Source: Thermoflexibacter ruber (GTDB taxonomy: Bacteria; Bacteroidota; Bacteroidia; Cytophagales; Thermoflexibacteraceae). Taken from it: a DNA stretch of 64,000 nucleotides. Positions 34,746 to 43,918 of this stretch are shown in pieces (position 1 is the stretch's first letter; every line of letters starts with the position of its first letter). A model generated the notes under the pieces. The model did not search any database, was not told the DNA's origin, and saw only the letters and a list, made by a program, of their open reading frames with translations. The DNA lies in NCBI RefSeq assembly GCF_900113045.1, contig NZ_FONY01000027.1, positions 16,866 to 80,865 on the forward strand. Reading direction: 5' to 3'. A program made the position numbers and the translations under genes.

Positions 34746-36392
34746 ATGAAGAAAAAAACGCTTTACCTCTTTATTGCCGCTTCCTTATCGCTTTTAGTGG
34801 CATACAATTCACCTGACGACCATTACTTCGAGGTGATGAAAAATTTAGAAATTTTTGGCTCTTTGTTCAAAGAAGTCAATACCTATTATGTAGATGAGAT
34901 TAGCCCTAACGAACTCATGAATGAAGGTATTAATTCTATGCTCAACTCCTTAGACCCCTATACAAACTACATTCCCGAAGACCAGATAGAAGACTACCGC
35001 ATCATGACTACAGGGCAGTATGCAGGTATAGGTATAGAAACTATTACAAGAGAAGACGGGAAAACGCTGATTACCAAGCCTATGAAAGGCTTTGTAGGCG
35101 AAAAATCGGGTTTACTCATCGGCGACCAGATTTTAAAAATAGATGGCATTGATGTTACTACCAAAAATGGTAATGAAATTAGCCATTTGCTTAAAGGACA
35201 AGCTGGCTCTCCCATAGAAGTAGTAGTAAAGCGATTTGGGAGTGATAAACCATTGACTTTCAAAATGGTCAGAGAAAAAATATCTACGACTAATGTGCCT
35301 TATTTCGGTATGGTGAGTAATGAAGTGGGGCTGATTCAACTTACTGATTTTACCTATAATGCCAGCAAAGAGGTTAAAGATGCACTTTTAAAACTAAAAG
35401 AACAAGGGGCAAAAAATATCATTTTAGATTTAAGAGATAATCCTGGGGGCTTGCTGGGTGAGGCAGTAAATATTTCTAACCTATTTGTTCCCAAAGGAAG
35501 CGAGATTGTAAGCACTAAAGGCAAAGTAAAAGAATGGAACAAAAAATACAACGCCCTGAACAATGCCTTAGATACAGACATACCTTTGACGGTGCTTATC
35601 AATAGCTCGAGTGCTTCTGCGGCAGAGATTGTTTGTGGAGTTATCCAAGATTACGATAGAGGGGTTCTCATAGGACAGAATAGCTTTGGAAAAGGTTTAG
35701 TACAGGTAACTCGTTCTCTTTCTTACAATTCTAAACTTAAAGTTACCGTAGCCAAATATTATATCCCAAGTGGAAGGTGTATTCAAGCGGTAGATTACAG
35801 CAATCGCAATCCTGACGGAAGTGTGGGCAAAGTACCTGATTCTCTCAGAGTAGCCTTCAAAACAAAAATAGGTAGAGTAGTATATGACGGCGGTGGAGTA
35901 AAACCAGACATAGAGAACGAAAAACCTCACGTTCCCCAAATTCTGTCTGTTATGCTTCGCAAGGGGCTTATTTTTGATTATGCCACGGAGTTTAGAGTAA
36001 AAAATGCAAGCATCGCTCCCGCCAAAGAGTTCAAACTGTCTGATGCGCAATACCAAGATTTTGTTAAGTGGTTAGCTAACAAAGACTTGGACTATAAGAC
36101 CAGAGTAGAGAGAACTATAGAAAGTCTTGAAAAAACAGCCAAAGAGGAAAAATATTATGACGATATTAAGCCGCAACTCAATACGCTAAAAGATAAGCTA
36201 TTCCACAACAAAGACAATGATTTGCAAAAGTTTAAATCGGAAATCAAAGAAGAATTGGAAAAGGAAATAGCAAGTCGTTATTACTTTGCAGATGGACGTA
36301 TGGAAGCCTCTTTTGATGATGACCCTGATATCAAAGCTGCTTTGGCACTTTTCAAAGATGAGTCAAAGTATAAAAAGATTTTATCAAAATAG
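34746..36392 (+). CDS. ctpA: Carboxy-terminal processing peptidase CtpA, S41 family
   Basis: 548 residues. N-terminal hydrophobic segment (LYLFIAASLSLLVAY) acts as signal or anchor. Then an N-terminal helical domain, a PDZ domain (about 90-180, GQYAGIGIETI, GDQILKIDGIDVTTKNG) and the S41 protease core: NIILDLRDNPGGLLGEAVN, catalytic Ser in INSSSASAAEIVCG (about 288) and catalytic Lys in GQNSFGKGLVQVTR (about 315). A C-terminal helical extension of about 150 residues completes it. It trims periplasmic or membrane protein C-termini. A frame of 76 codons overlapping the start (34586-34816) is a shadow. Confidence 0.92.
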   Translation: MKKKTLYLFIAASLSLLVAYNSPDDHYFEVMKNLEIFGSLFKEVNTYYVDEISPNELMNEGINSMLNSLDPYTNYIPEDQIEDYRIMTTGQYAGIGIETITREDGKTLITKPMKGFVGEKSGLLIGDQILKIDGIDVTTKNGNEISHLLKGQAGSPIEVVVKRFGSDKPLTFKMVREKISTTNVPYFGMVSNEVGLIQLTDFTYNASKEVKDALLKLKEQGAKNIILDLRDNPGGLLGEAVNISNLFVPKGSEIVSTKGKVKEWNKKYNALNNALDTDIPLTVLINSSSASAAEIVCGVIQDYDRGVLIGQNSFGKGLVQVTRSLSYNSKLKVTVAKYYIPSGRCIQAVDYSNRNPDGSVGKVPDSLRVAFKTKIGRVVYDGGGVKPDIENEKPHVPQILSVMLRKGLIFDYATEFRVKNASIAPAKEFKLSDAQYQDFVKWLANKDLDYKTRVERTIESLEKTAKEEKYYDDIKPQLNTLKDKLFHNKDNDLQKFKSEIKEELEKEIASRYYFADGRMEASFDDDPDIKAALALFKDESKYKKILSK

Positions 36393-36422
36393 GGAATTGC
36401 AACTTGCGAAGCAGTTATTAGC

Positions 36423-36455
36423 AAAGAGGCAGTCCAAAAGTTGGATTGCCTCTTT
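36423..36455. terminator. Terminator between ctpA and the convergent secreted protein
   Basis: AAAGAGGCAGTCCA (36423-36436) pairs with TGGATTGCCTCTTT (36442-36455), one G-T wobble, five-base loop, then a T-rich tail rightward. It is 31 bases past the ctpA stop and 9 bases before the convergent gene's end. Confidence 0.8.
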
Positions 36456-36463
36456 GATATATT

Positions 36464-37090
36464 TTATTGAGGTGTTAGTGCCTTATTGTATTCATAAATA
36501 AAATAAGCTACTGCCATACCCACCATATCGTCGGGATTAGTAAAAGGACGAGAAAAAATATCTTGTTTGACAAAATCAGAGGTCATGGTGTGGTTATTGT
36601 CAAAACATTCCTGCATATATCCGCTGGCTTCTATGCTTACTTGGTTAGTACTTAGGTTAAAAGTCAATTTAAGAAAATCATCTTTGCGGATTTCTACCGT
36701 ATAACCTTTTTGATTCCAAAGGTTGATTTTGACTATATACTCCTTACTCGTACCTCTATTGTCTATGGTAAAAATATCACCTGAATACATCAAGGTGCTT
36801 TGGTTTTTGATAGTAGCGTTTATCTTCAAATCTCTTTTCTTATCGCTTGATTTCAGTGCTACAAAAACATAGCTTGTTTCAGAAACTTTCCCTTTGATTT
36901 TAGACTTGCGTGTAAGGATACATCTTACCTCAGTAGGTTTTGTTTTAGTATTGCACCTATACAAAGTAGAAGAAGGCTTGTTTTTGCAATTACAATCACC
37001 TAAGTCTTTCGTAGTATGCAAGGAAAGGTTAGGAGAAATAAACGCACTGATAATAAGAAAAGTTAAAGAAAAAAAATGGGCTTTAAACAT
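36464..37090 (-). CDS. Secreted protein, unknown
   Basis: 208 residues. A signal peptide, MFKAHFFSLTFLIISAFI, then a cysteine-rich region (DCNCKNKPSSTLYRCN, and VRCILTRKSKIKG) and a beta-rich body without a domain I recognise; a further cysteine near the end (MQECFDNNH) could close a disulfide. Four to five cysteines near the N-terminus suggest disulfide bonds in the periplasm or outside. No paralog or operon partner; the next minus-strand gene upstream is 89 bases away. Confidence 0.6.
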   Translation of the reverse strand: MFKAHFFSLTFLIISAFISPNLSLHTTKDLGDCNCKNKPSSTLYRCNTKTKPTEVRCILTRKSKIKGKVSETSYVFVALKSSDKKRDLKINATIKNQSTLMYSGDIFTIDNRGTSKEYIVKINLWNQKGYTVEIRKDDFLKLTFNLSTNQVSIEASGYMQECFDNNHTMTSDFVKQDIFSRPFTNPDDMVGMAVAYFIYEYNKALTPQ

Positions 37091-37179
37091 AGTTTTTGGG
37101 GTTAATAATTAGAAATTTTTAACAAAATCTATTGCTAATTATTAACGAAAATCGAGCCAAAATGCCTGCAAATAGCTGA

Positions 37180-37905
37180 TTAATCTACTGCCTCGAATGT
37201 TTCTATGATGCTAAAATTAGAGCTTAGTGTTTCCGAATAGACCAGGCGTCTGTCAGTGAGTTCCAATATCGTCAATCTCCTTTCGCTCGCTCCGCCCGGA
37301 GTACCCCTAATAATTCCTCTGTTGTCAGAAGTTACTGCCCATACATCGCCAGAAACCTCTAAACCTGCATTAGGACAACCGCTTCCTGCAAAAATTTTTA
37401 CGAACCAATCTCTGCGAAAGGCATGTACTTGGCGAGAGAAACAGCTATTATCAGGCGTGTTATTGATGAGTTTATTCACCTGTCGCCAGCGTTTTTCGTA
37501 TCTTCCTGCTATGGTATTGGCGATAGAAGACTTAATTTTTACTTTCAAAGTGTGGCTTTGCTGTTCCAATCTTGCAAAAATTATTTGCGTTTTATCTTCC
37601 CAATTATTTTCGCCTCCTCGTTCTACACTTACGTAATACTGAAAAATTTTCAAGTCTAAACCTTTGAAAATCACGTAGCCTCTGCGATTAGTTACTTCTT
37701 TTCTTACGGGATTAGCGTCTGTTCTAAAATCTTCTGCTGTGGCATATAATGTAACACTTGCTCCCTCTACCCCCATGTCAGCAGCATCAGTAACAAAAAC
37801 TTCAAGTTCGTACCCTACCTCTATGACATCAGTAGGGCGACAAGCAAACAACAGGCTAAATAAGCAAAGAAAAAGCACTTTCTTGAAAGCCAATTTTTTA
37901 ATCAT
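37180..37905 (-). CDS. Lipoprotein with a carboxypeptidase-regulatory-like beta domain
   Basis: 241 residues. Lipoprotein signal LFLCLFSLLFACRP (Cys22). Residues about 30-105 resemble a CNA-B/carboxypeptidase regulatory-like fold: YELEVFVTDAADMGVEGASV followed by VRKEVTNRRGYVIFKGL. The rest is unrecognised. The likely location is the outer-membrane surface or periplasmic leaflet. Function unknown. Confidence 0.6.
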   Translation of the reverse strand: MIKKLAFKKVLFLCLFSLLFACRPTDVIEVGYELEVFVTDAADMGVEGASVTLYATAEDFRTDANPVRKEVTNRRGYVIFKGLDLKIFQYYVSVERGGENNWEDKTQIIFARLEQQSHTLKVKIKSSIANTIAGRYEKRWRQVNKLINNTPDNSCFSRQVHAFRRDWFVKIFAGSGCPNAGLEVSGDVWAVTSDNRGIIRGTPGGASERRLTILELTDRRLVYSETLSSNFSIIETFEAVD

Positions 37906-38019
37906 AACTCACGTAGTTCGTTAAAAATTTTCGCAAATTTATAGCTAATAATCAATTTTTTAGCAAAATGAATCAAGAAAATGATTTAGTAAAAAATTTT
38001 AGTTTACTAAGGACTTTCT

Positions 38020-39498
38020 CTATGCTCGCCCAAACTCTTTGACTACTTCTTTAGCAACTACTTGTCCTGAAATCAACGAAGGAGGAACACCAGGTCCGGG
38101 TACGGTAAGCTGCCCTGTATAAAACAAGTTTTCTACTTTTTTGCTTTTTAATGAGGGCTTTAAAATAGCTGTTTGTAGAAGTGTATTAGCCAAGCCGTAA
38201 GCATTGCCTTTGAAGGCATGATAATCCGCTATAAAATCTTTGTGAGCGTAAGAACGCTTATATACAACTGATTCTCTGATACTTTGCTTGGTCAATCTTT
38301 CAAATCTGTCCATAACGATATGATAGTATTTTTCTCTGACTTCTTCTGTGTCCTCCAAAGTATGCGCTACAGGTATCAAGATAAAAACATTCTCGCAGCC
38401 CTCTGGCGCAACGCTCTTATCAGTTTTTGAAGGTACAGAAACATAGAACAAGGGTTCTGAGGGCCACTTGGGGGTAGTATAGATTTCTTTGGCATGTTGC
38501 ATAAAGTCCACATCAAAAAATAAGGTATGATGCAGGGTATTTTCTAATTTTTTATTCAATCCAAGATAGAAAATCAAGCAAGAGGGTGCAAGGGTACGGG
38601 AGTCCCAATAATTTTCTGAGTAAGAACGGTATTCTTTACTAAGAAGTTGGGTTTCTATGTGCTGATAGTCCGCCCCTCCTATCAAAATATCTGCTTCAAA
38701 AGTGCCTTTTGTAGTAATTACTTTTTTTGCTTGATTCTTGGAAACCTCAATAGATTTTACTTCTTGATGATACAAAAACTTTACTCCTTTCTCCTCTGCT
38801 AAATTTACCATTCCTTTGATAATCTGGTGCATACCTCCCAAAGGGTACCAAGTACCTAAGCTAATGTCTGCATAATTCATAAGGCTATAGAGTGCAGGCG
38901 TATTCTCAGGCAAGGCTCCTAAGAATAGGATAGGAAACTCCATTAACTGAACAATTTTTGGGTGCTTAAAAAAGCGTCTGATGTGCTTGTGTATAGAAGT
39001 AAATACGTCCATGCGGAACAGGGCAAGCAAAAGTCGCATATCAGCAAACTCCCATATAGAACGACTTGGCTTATACACTAAGTCGTTGATACCCACTTTG
39101 TACTTATATGCCGCTTGTGCTAAAAATAGGTCTAACTTGGAGGCACTGCCTTTTTCTAAAGACTCTAACATAGCCTTGAATTCTGTGAGGTCAGCAGGAA
39201 TATCTAAGTAATCATCAGCTCCAAAAACTACTCTATATGAAGGATTTAGACGCACAAGCTCATAGTAATCAGAAGGCTTTTTGCCAAACTTGCCGAAGTA
39301 GCTCTCAAAAACATCGGGCATCCAGTACCAACTCGGACCCATGTCATAGGTAAAACCTTCTGCTTCAAATACTCTGGCTCGCCCCCCTGCAATGTCATGC
39401 TTTTCTAATACGATAACTTCAAAGCCTTCATGTGCTAAATTGGTAGCGGCAGCAATTCCTGCAAAACCCGCCCCAATAACAATCACTTTCTTATTCAT
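38020..39498 (-). CDS. crtI: CrtI-type phytoene desaturase/carotenoid desaturase
   Basis: 492 residues. FAD-binding VIGAGFAGIAAATNLAHEG at the N-terminus, then KHDIAGGRARVFEAEGFTYD and PSWYWMPDVFESYFGKFG, and the C-terminal desaturase signature TGQLTVPGPGVPPSLISGQV. The enzyme inserts double bonds into phytoene or another carotenoid precursor. No crtB, crtY or crtZ gene lies in the window, so the pathway is completed elsewhere or the role is different (CrtI-like proteins include saturases and isomerases). Confidence 0.85.
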   Translation of the reverse strand: MNKKVIVIGAGFAGIAAATNLAHEGFEVIVLEKHDIAGGRARVFEAEGFTYDMGPSWYWMPDVFESYFGKFGKKPSDYYELVRLNPSYRVVFGADDYLDIPADLTEFKAMLESLEKGSASKLDLFLAQAAYKYKVGINDLVYKPSRSIWEFADMRLLLALFRMDVFTSIHKHIRRFFKHPKIVQLMEFPILFLGALPENTPALYSLMNYADISLGTWYPLGGMHQIIKGMVNLAEEKGVKFLYHQEVKSIEVSKNQAKKVITTKGTFEADILIGGADYQHIETQLLSKEYRSYSENYWDSRTLAPSCLIFYLGLNKKLENTLHHTLFFDVDFMQHAKEIYTTPKWPSEPLFYVSVPSKTDKSVAPEGCENVFILIPVAHTLEDTEEVREKYYHIVMDRFERLTKQSIRESVVYKRSYAHKDFIADYHAFKGNAYGLANTLLQTAILKPSLKSKKVENLFYTGQLTVPGPGVPPSLISGQVVAKEVVKEFGRA

Positions 39499-39668
39499 TG
39501 GGTTTATGTTTGATGTGTGTGTGTTTAAGCTAAAGGAAAAAAATAAATTGCTTGCCTTAATAAGACATCAAAGCAAATAAATGTTTTGATTTTATTCGTA
39601 TTTTTACAATTCATAGCCAGAAGGCTATATAAAATTGAATTTTTTAAAATTATCAAAACCCAAACACC

Positions 39669-40085
39669 ATGAAAAAAATACATATAGGTTACAAAATTGT
39701 ACTTTTCTTGCTTTCAGGAATTTTATTGATTTTTGCTTCCCACTATTACGCTCAGGCTACGACAGCCTCTGAAAAGAAAAAATTGCTGCGTCATGTCGTT
39801 TTATTCAAGTTTAAAGACACCTCCTCGCCTGAAGACATCAAAAAAGTGGAAGAGGCTTTCCGAGGACTTCCCTCCAAGATAAAGCAAATCAAAAGTTTAG
39901 AATGGGGTACTAACAATAGCCCAGAGAATCTAAATCAGGGCTTTACACATTGCTTTTTTGTCACTTTTGCTTCTGAGAAAGATAGAGAGATTTATCTTCC
40001 TCACCCTGACCACAAGGCTTTCGGTGCTGTTTTAAGACCTCACTTGGACAAGGTGCTGGTAGTAGATTACTGGGCAGAGAAGTAA
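39669..40085 (+). CDS. Exported Dabb (stress-responsive alpha-beta barrel) protein
   Basis: 138 residues. A hydrophobic N-terminus (YKIVLFLLSGILLIFASHYY) precedes the mature Dabb domain starting at LLRHVVLFKFKD, with PSKIKQIKSLEWGTNNSPEN and HPDHKAFGAVLRPHLDKVLV. Dabb dimers form ferredoxin-like barrels and are known mostly from unknown or stress-linked contexts. An exported form is less common and suggests a periplasmic site. The first 30 residues look like a signal anchor with no clear cleavage site. Confidence 0.75.
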   Translation: MKKIHIGYKIVLFLLSGILLIFASHYYAQATTASEKKKLLRHVVLFKFKDTSSPEDIKKVEEAFRGLPSKIKQIKSLEWGTNNSPENLNQGFTHCFFVTFASEKDREIYLPHPDHKAFGAVLRPHLDKVLVVDYWAEK

Positions 40086-40110
40086 GCCGTAATTTTATTT
40101 TTCAACGAAT

Positions 40111-40146
40111 CAACTTTGCCAAACTCAACATGGCTTGGCAAAGTTG
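40111..40146. terminator. Bidirectional terminator between the Dabb and hydroxyacyl-CoA dehydrogenase genes
   Basis: Perfect 12-base arms CAACTTTGCCAA (40111-40122) and TTGGCAAAGTTG (40135-40146) with a 12-base loop. The T run is short on either side. Confidence 0.65.
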
Positions 40147-40161
40147 GTAGTTTCTCTAATT

Positions 40162-41049
40162 TTAGCCCTTTCTAAATCTCTCAGCTACCATCATCTCCTT
40201 GCCTTGGTATTCATAAAATCCTCTGCCTGTTTTTGCGCCAAGATGCCCTGCTGTAACCATATTGACTAAGAGCGGACAAGGTGCGTATTTAGGATTACCG
40301 AAACCTTGGTACAAGACCTCTAAGATAGATTTGCATACGTCTAAACCTATAAAATCTGCCAAATGCAAGGGACCCATAGGGTGTGCCATACCCAATTTCA
40401 TTACACTATCTATTTCTTCTACGCCTGCTACTCCCTCGTAAAGCGTATAAATTGCTTCGTTTATCATAGGCATCAGGATACGATTAGAAACAAAACCCGG
40501 ATAGTCATTAACTTCTACGGGCGTTTTTTGTATGCGTTCTGCCAAACTCATAATTACGCTACACGTTTCCTGAGAGGTGCTGTATCCGCGAATAATCTCC
40601 ACAAGTTTCATAATAGGTACGGGGTTCATGAAGTGCATGCCTATCACTTTATCAGGTCTGCGAGTCGCGCTTGCGATTTTGGTAATAGAAATAGAGGAAG
40701 TATTGGTAGCTAAGATAGTCCCTTCTTCGCAAAACTCATCTAAATCTCTAAAAATAGCAAGTTTGACTTGGGGATTTTCGGTAGCGGCTTCTATGACCAA
40801 ATCCGCATTTTTAACGCCCTGCTCTGTATTTTTGAAAGTAGCTATGCGTTTTAAGGTGTCCACTTTTTCCTCTTCGGTCAAAATTTCTTTTTTTATTTGT
40901 CTATCTAAGTTTTTTTCTATGGTACTGAGTGCCTTGGCGAGAGCTTCTGGGGAAACATCTATCAAGGCTACTTGGAAACCAAACTGAGCAAAAGCATGAG
41001 CAATGCCGTTACCCATTGTTCCTGCTCCTATCACTGCAATATTTTTCAT
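40162..41049 (-). CDS. hbd: 3-hydroxyacyl-CoA dehydrogenase (3-hydroxybutyryl-CoA type)
   Basis: 295 residues, usual for stand-alone HBD enzymes. Rossmann GAGTMGNGIAHAFAQFG and then LIDVSPEALAKAL, ATNTSSISITKIA, GMHFMNPVPIMKLVEIIRG with catalytic His, and PGFVSNRILMPMINEAI. It interconverts 3-hydroxybutyryl-CoA and acetoacetyl-CoA with NAD(P). Consistent with fatty-acid or branched-chain acyl-CoA metabolism, in line with the IcmF-like mutase, but not in the same operon. Confidence 0.92.
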   Translation of the reverse strand: MKNIAVIGAGTMGNGIAHAFAQFGFQVALIDVSPEALAKALSTIEKNLDRQIKKEILTEEEKVDTLKRIATFKNTEQGVKNADLVIEAATENPQVKLAIFRDLDEFCEEGTILATNTSSISITKIASATRRPDKVIGMHFMNPVPIMKLVEIIRGYSTSQETCSVIMSLAERIQKTPVEVNDYPGFVSNRILMPMINEAIYTLYEGVAGVEEIDSVMKLGMAHPMGPLHLADFIGLDVCKSILEVLYQGFGNPKYAPCPLLVNMVTAGHLGAKTGRGFYEYQGKEMMVAERFRKG

Positions 41050-41238
41050 GATTGTGGGATTTGTTTTGAGTTATCTATTTTATGCTTTTTTATAAATATG
41101 CTTTTATATGAGTAATTGTACAATTTTAAGTGTTTTCTCAAACAAATATAGAAAATAACGCTTGGCAAAAGTAGAGAAAAGCGTTTTAATTTTTATGCCT
41201 TAACTTCTTTTGTCATACCAAATATAGACTTACTTAAT

Positions 41239-41264
41239 TATCTTTGCATCGGATTTTACCTTTG
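41239..41264 (+). promoter_or_regulatory. Two -7-like boxes before rfbB
   Basis: TATCTTTG (41239-41246) and TACCTTTG (41257-41264) match TAnnTTTG. The second has TTA at 41234-41236, 20 bases upstream, as a -33 candidate. The ATG is at 41314. Confidence 0.35.
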
Positions 41265-41313
41265 CTAATAAAAAAGGTACGCAGATATTGTATTGTATTA
41301 TCAACTTAATCCC

Positions 41314-42327
41314 ATGAAATCTATTCTCATCACTGGCGGTGCTGGCTTCATTGGAAGCAATTTTTTGCCTTATTTCCTTGAAAAATATTCAGATTACTAC
41401 TTAGTTAATTTGGACTTGCTTACTTATGCAGGCAATTTAGACAACTTGAAAGAAATAGCCGACCACCCTCGCTATGAGTTTGTACAAGGTGATATTTGCG
41501 ATAGGAGTTTGATAGAGAGTATTTTTAAGAAATTTGATATTCGTGGAGTTATACATTTTGCAGCCGAATCTCACGTGGACAACTCTATTGCTCGCCCTGA
41601 TGCTTTTATTCAAACTAATGTGTATGGGACTTTTACCTTGTTAGATGTTGCTCGCAGGCATTGGCTTCATGCTCCTTTTGAATACAAGCAGGGGTACGAA
41701 GATTGTCGCTTTCACCATATTTCTACCGATGAGGTGTACGGAACGCTTGGAGCGACAGGACTTTTCACAGAATCAACGCCCTATGCACCTAATAGCCCGT
41801 ACAGTGCCTCTAAAGCCTCCAGCGATATGATAGTGAGGAGCTATCACCACACCTACGGAATGAATGTAGTTACTACTAACTGCTCGAATAACTATGGTCA
41901 GAAACAGCACGATGAGAAGTTGATTCCTGTCATTATCCGCAAAGCCCTTCAGCATCAACCTATTCCGATTTATGGAGATGGCTTAAATGTGCGGGATTGG
42001 CTATACGTGCTTGACCACTGCAAGGGCATAGATTTGGTTTATCACAAGGGTAGGGCAGGGGAAACTTATAACATCGGAGGGAAAAATGAGCGAACTAACC
42101 TATACATAGTCAATAAGATATGTGAAATTTTAGATGAGAAAAAGCCTGTACCTAATTTTTCTTATAAGTCGTTTATTACTTTTGTGAAAGATAGGGCGGG
42201 GCATGACCGCCGCTATGCCATAGATGCCTCAAAGATAGAAAAAGAATTAGGCTGGAGGGCAGAGGAAAATTTTGAATCGGGGATTATGAAAACGATAGCT
42301 TGGTATGTAGCCAAGTACAGCCACTAA
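41314..42327 (+). CDS. rfbB: dTDP-glucose 4,6-dehydratase
   Basis: The ATG at 41314 (MKSILITGGAGFIGSNF) is taken; the TTG seven codons upstream would add unmatched residues. Extended SDR motifs: ITGGAGFIGSN, HFAAESHVDNSIARPDAFIQ, STDEVYGTLG and the catalytic YSASKASSD. It converts dTDP-glucose to the 4-keto-6-deoxy sugar for rhamnose or other deoxysugars of lipopolysaccharide or glycans. No rfbA, C or D neighbours. The stop codon (TAA) falls inside a decayed copy of the GCCACTAAT repeat (42319-42336). Confidence 0.92.
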   Translation: MKSILITGGAGFIGSNFLPYFLEKYSDYYLVNLDLLTYAGNLDNLKEIADHPRYEFVQGDICDRSLIESIFKKFDIRGVIHFAAESHVDNSIARPDAFIQTNVYGTFTLLDVARRHWLHAPFEYKQGYEDCRFHHISTDEVYGTLGATGLFTESTPYAPNSPYSASKASSDMIVRSYHHTYGMNVVTTNCSNNYGQKQHDEKLIPVIIRKALQHQPIPIYGDGLNVRDWLYVLDHCKGIDLVYHKGRAGETYNIGGKNERTNLYIVNKICEILDEKKPVPNFSYKSFITFVKDRAGHDRRYAIDASKIEKELGWRAEENFESGIMKTIAWYVAKYSH

Positions 42328-42419
42328 TTTTCATGATTCATTTAGCCACTAATTGCACGAATTTTCACGAATAGGAGTAATATGTTTTTAGCCACTAATT
42401 GCACGAATTTTCACGAATT
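42319..42419 (+). repeat. Cluster of GCCACTAAT-type repeats overlapping the ends of rfbB and deoC
   Basis: Two near-identical full units at 42341-42373 and 42387-42419 (TTTAGCCACTAATTGCACGA and onward) and a shortened unit at 42319-42336 that lacks the internal TTGCACGAA. The first overlaps the rfbB stop. The last holds the deoC stop (TAG, minus strand 42397-42395) and its final eight codons. The consensus differs from the unit at 30676-30750 mainly by TAATTG for GAATGA. Confidence 0.8.
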
Positions 42420-43069
42420 TGTGATTCTTTGAAGATTTGAACGGCAGAGGAAGTACCTATTCTGTCTGCCCCCGCTTCAATCATTGATAAAGCCTGAGCG
42501 AGGTTTTTAATACCTCCAGAGGCTTTGATGCCTACGTTGGCAGGCAAATGCTGTCGCATTAATTGGATATGGGTGACCTTAGCCCCTGCGGGAGCGAAAC
42601 CTGTGGAAGTTTTTACGAAGTCTGCCCCTGCATCTGCACTGATTTTGCCTGCCCTGATGATTTCTTCTTCAGAAAGATAAGCCGTTTCTATGATGACTTT
42701 GAGCAAGGCATTAGCTTCGTGGCAGGCTTTAGCAAATTGGGCTAATTCGCCTTTGACCCACATCATTACGCCCGTTTTAAAGGCAGAGAGGTTCATCACC
42801 ACGTCTATTTCATCTGCTCCATCTTTCAGTGCGATGTCTATTTCCCTCATTTTGACCTCGCTGCGCTGATAACCCAAGGGGAAGCCCACTACGGTAACTA
42901 ATTTGACATTGGACTTACCTAAATCCCTTTTAGCTTTTTTTACCCAATAAGGTGGCACGCATACTCCTATAAAGTTAAATTCCATCGCCTCATTGACAAG
43001 CTGTTCGCAATCATTACTGTCAAAAATGGGACTGAGTTTGGTGTGTTCTAAGTATTGATTGATTTGCAT
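42395..43069 (-). CDS. deoC: Deoxyribose-phosphate aldolase
   Basis: 224 residues. Schiff-base Lys region DFVKTSTGFAPAGA and GIKASGGIKNLAQAL, plus NFIGVCVPPYWVKKAK near the N-terminus. The enzyme splits 2-deoxyribose-5-phosphate to glyceraldehyde-3-phosphate and acetaldehyde. The final residues (QIRENSCN) are encoded by the dispersed repeat at 42387-42419, so the C-terminus is repeat-derived; the catalytic core ends before it. Convergent with rfbB. Confidence 0.9.
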   Translation of the reverse strand: MQINQYLEHTKLSPIFDSNDCEQLVNEAMEFNFIGVCVPPYWVKKAKRDLGKSNVKLVTVVGFPLGYQRSEVKMREIDIALKDGADEIDVVMNLSAFKTGVMMWVKGELAQFAKACHEANALLKVIIETAYLSEEEIIRAGKISADAGADFVKTSTGFAPAGAKVTHIQLMRQHLPANVGIKASGGIKNLAQALSMIEAGADRIGTSSAVQIFKESQIRENSCN

Positions 43070-43091
43070 ATTGATACGGTCTGATTCAGAG

Positions 43092-43099
43092 CAAAGATA
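43092..43099 (-). promoter_or_regulatory. Possible -7 element for deoC
   Basis: On the minus strand TATCTTTG matches TAnnTTTG, 22 bases before the start; no proper -33. Confidence 0.3.
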
Positions 43100-43184
43100 A
43101 GCATTTTCTTGTTTCAGTCATTTAGCAGACAAGTTCAAAACAAATAGGATAGGGAAGGGTTTTAACTTTTAAAATAAAAATTTG

Positions 43185-43192
43185 TATCTTTG
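43185..43192 (+). promoter_or_regulatory. Possible -7 element for the Uma2 gene
   Basis: TATCTTTG matches TAnnTTTG; TTA at 43162-43164 is 20 bases upstream. The ATG at 43211 follows 19 bases later, so the leader is very short. Confidence 0.35.
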
Positions 43193-43210
43193 GGGAAAAC
43201 AAAGAAAGCA

Positions 43211-43810
43211 ATGGTTACATCACTTTCGGAATTAGATTTCAGCAAGCAATATAATTATGCAGATTACTTGACTTGGCAGTTGGGTGAGCGAATAGAGCTT
43301 ATCAAAGGCTATATCAAAAAAATGGCTGCGCCTACCCCTTTTCATCAAGAAATTAGCGGAGAGTTTTTTAATTATTTTAAAAATTACTTTAAAAGTACAA
43401 AAAGACAGTGCAAAGTCTTTACCGCCCCTTTTGATGTGCGTTTGTATAATTATTCCAAATCGGCTATTACAGACAAAGATATTTACACAGTAGTACAGCC
43501 TGACCTTTCTATCATCTGCGACAAGAGCAAAATAGATAGCAAAGGTTGCTTGGGTGCGCCAGACCTTATCATCGAAATCCTTTCTGAGAGCAATTCTAAA
43601 ACAGATTTAAGAGATAAATTCCAACTCTATCAAGAAAATGCTGTGCAGGAGTATTGGATAGTTTTTCCTGCGGAAAAGGCTGTGCAGAAATTTCTTTTGA
43701 CAGACGATAAATACCAATTAGAAAAAATTTATGTAGAAGATGACCTCATGAGTCCTACTCTTTTCCCTGATTTGGTCATAGACTTGGTACAAGTATTTGA
43801 AGAAATATGA
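43211..43810 (+). CDS. Uma2 family (DUF820) PD-(D/E)xK nuclease-fold protein
   Basis: 199 residues from the ATG at 43211; a TTG seven codons upstream lies in the promoter-like region and is not used. Family stretches are LGERIELIKGYIKKMAAPTP, VQPDLSIICDKSKIDSKGCL, GAPDLIIEILSESNSKTDLR and DKFQLYQENAVQEYWIV, with the nuclease-fold acidic residues in PDL and EIL. Uma2 proteins are abundant in Bacteroidota and cyanobacteria as multi-copy families without proven function; a restriction-like or mobile-element link is only proposed. No transposase adjacent. Confidence 0.8.
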   Translation: MVTSLSELDFSKQYNYADYLTWQLGERIELIKGYIKKMAAPTPFHQEISGEFFNYFKNYFKSTKRQCKVFTAPFDVRLYNYSKSAITDKDIYTVVQPDLSIICDKSKIDSKGCLGAPDLIIEILSESNSKTDLRDKFQLYQENAVQEYWIVFPAEKAVQKFLLTDDKYQLEKIYVEDDLMSPTLFPDLVIDLVQVFEEI

Positions 43811-43918
43811 AATAGTCCACTTCTTTAAAAGTTGAAAATTTACCAATAAATATCTTTTATAAGTGCTTATTTATTCGTTATTTAGTATTTTAAAAGCCAT
43901 ACACAGATTTTCTTATTT

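Noticed and set aside
34586..34816. 76-codon frame before and across the ctpA start
   Set aside because: It overlaps the ctpA start in another frame, with no recognisable product.
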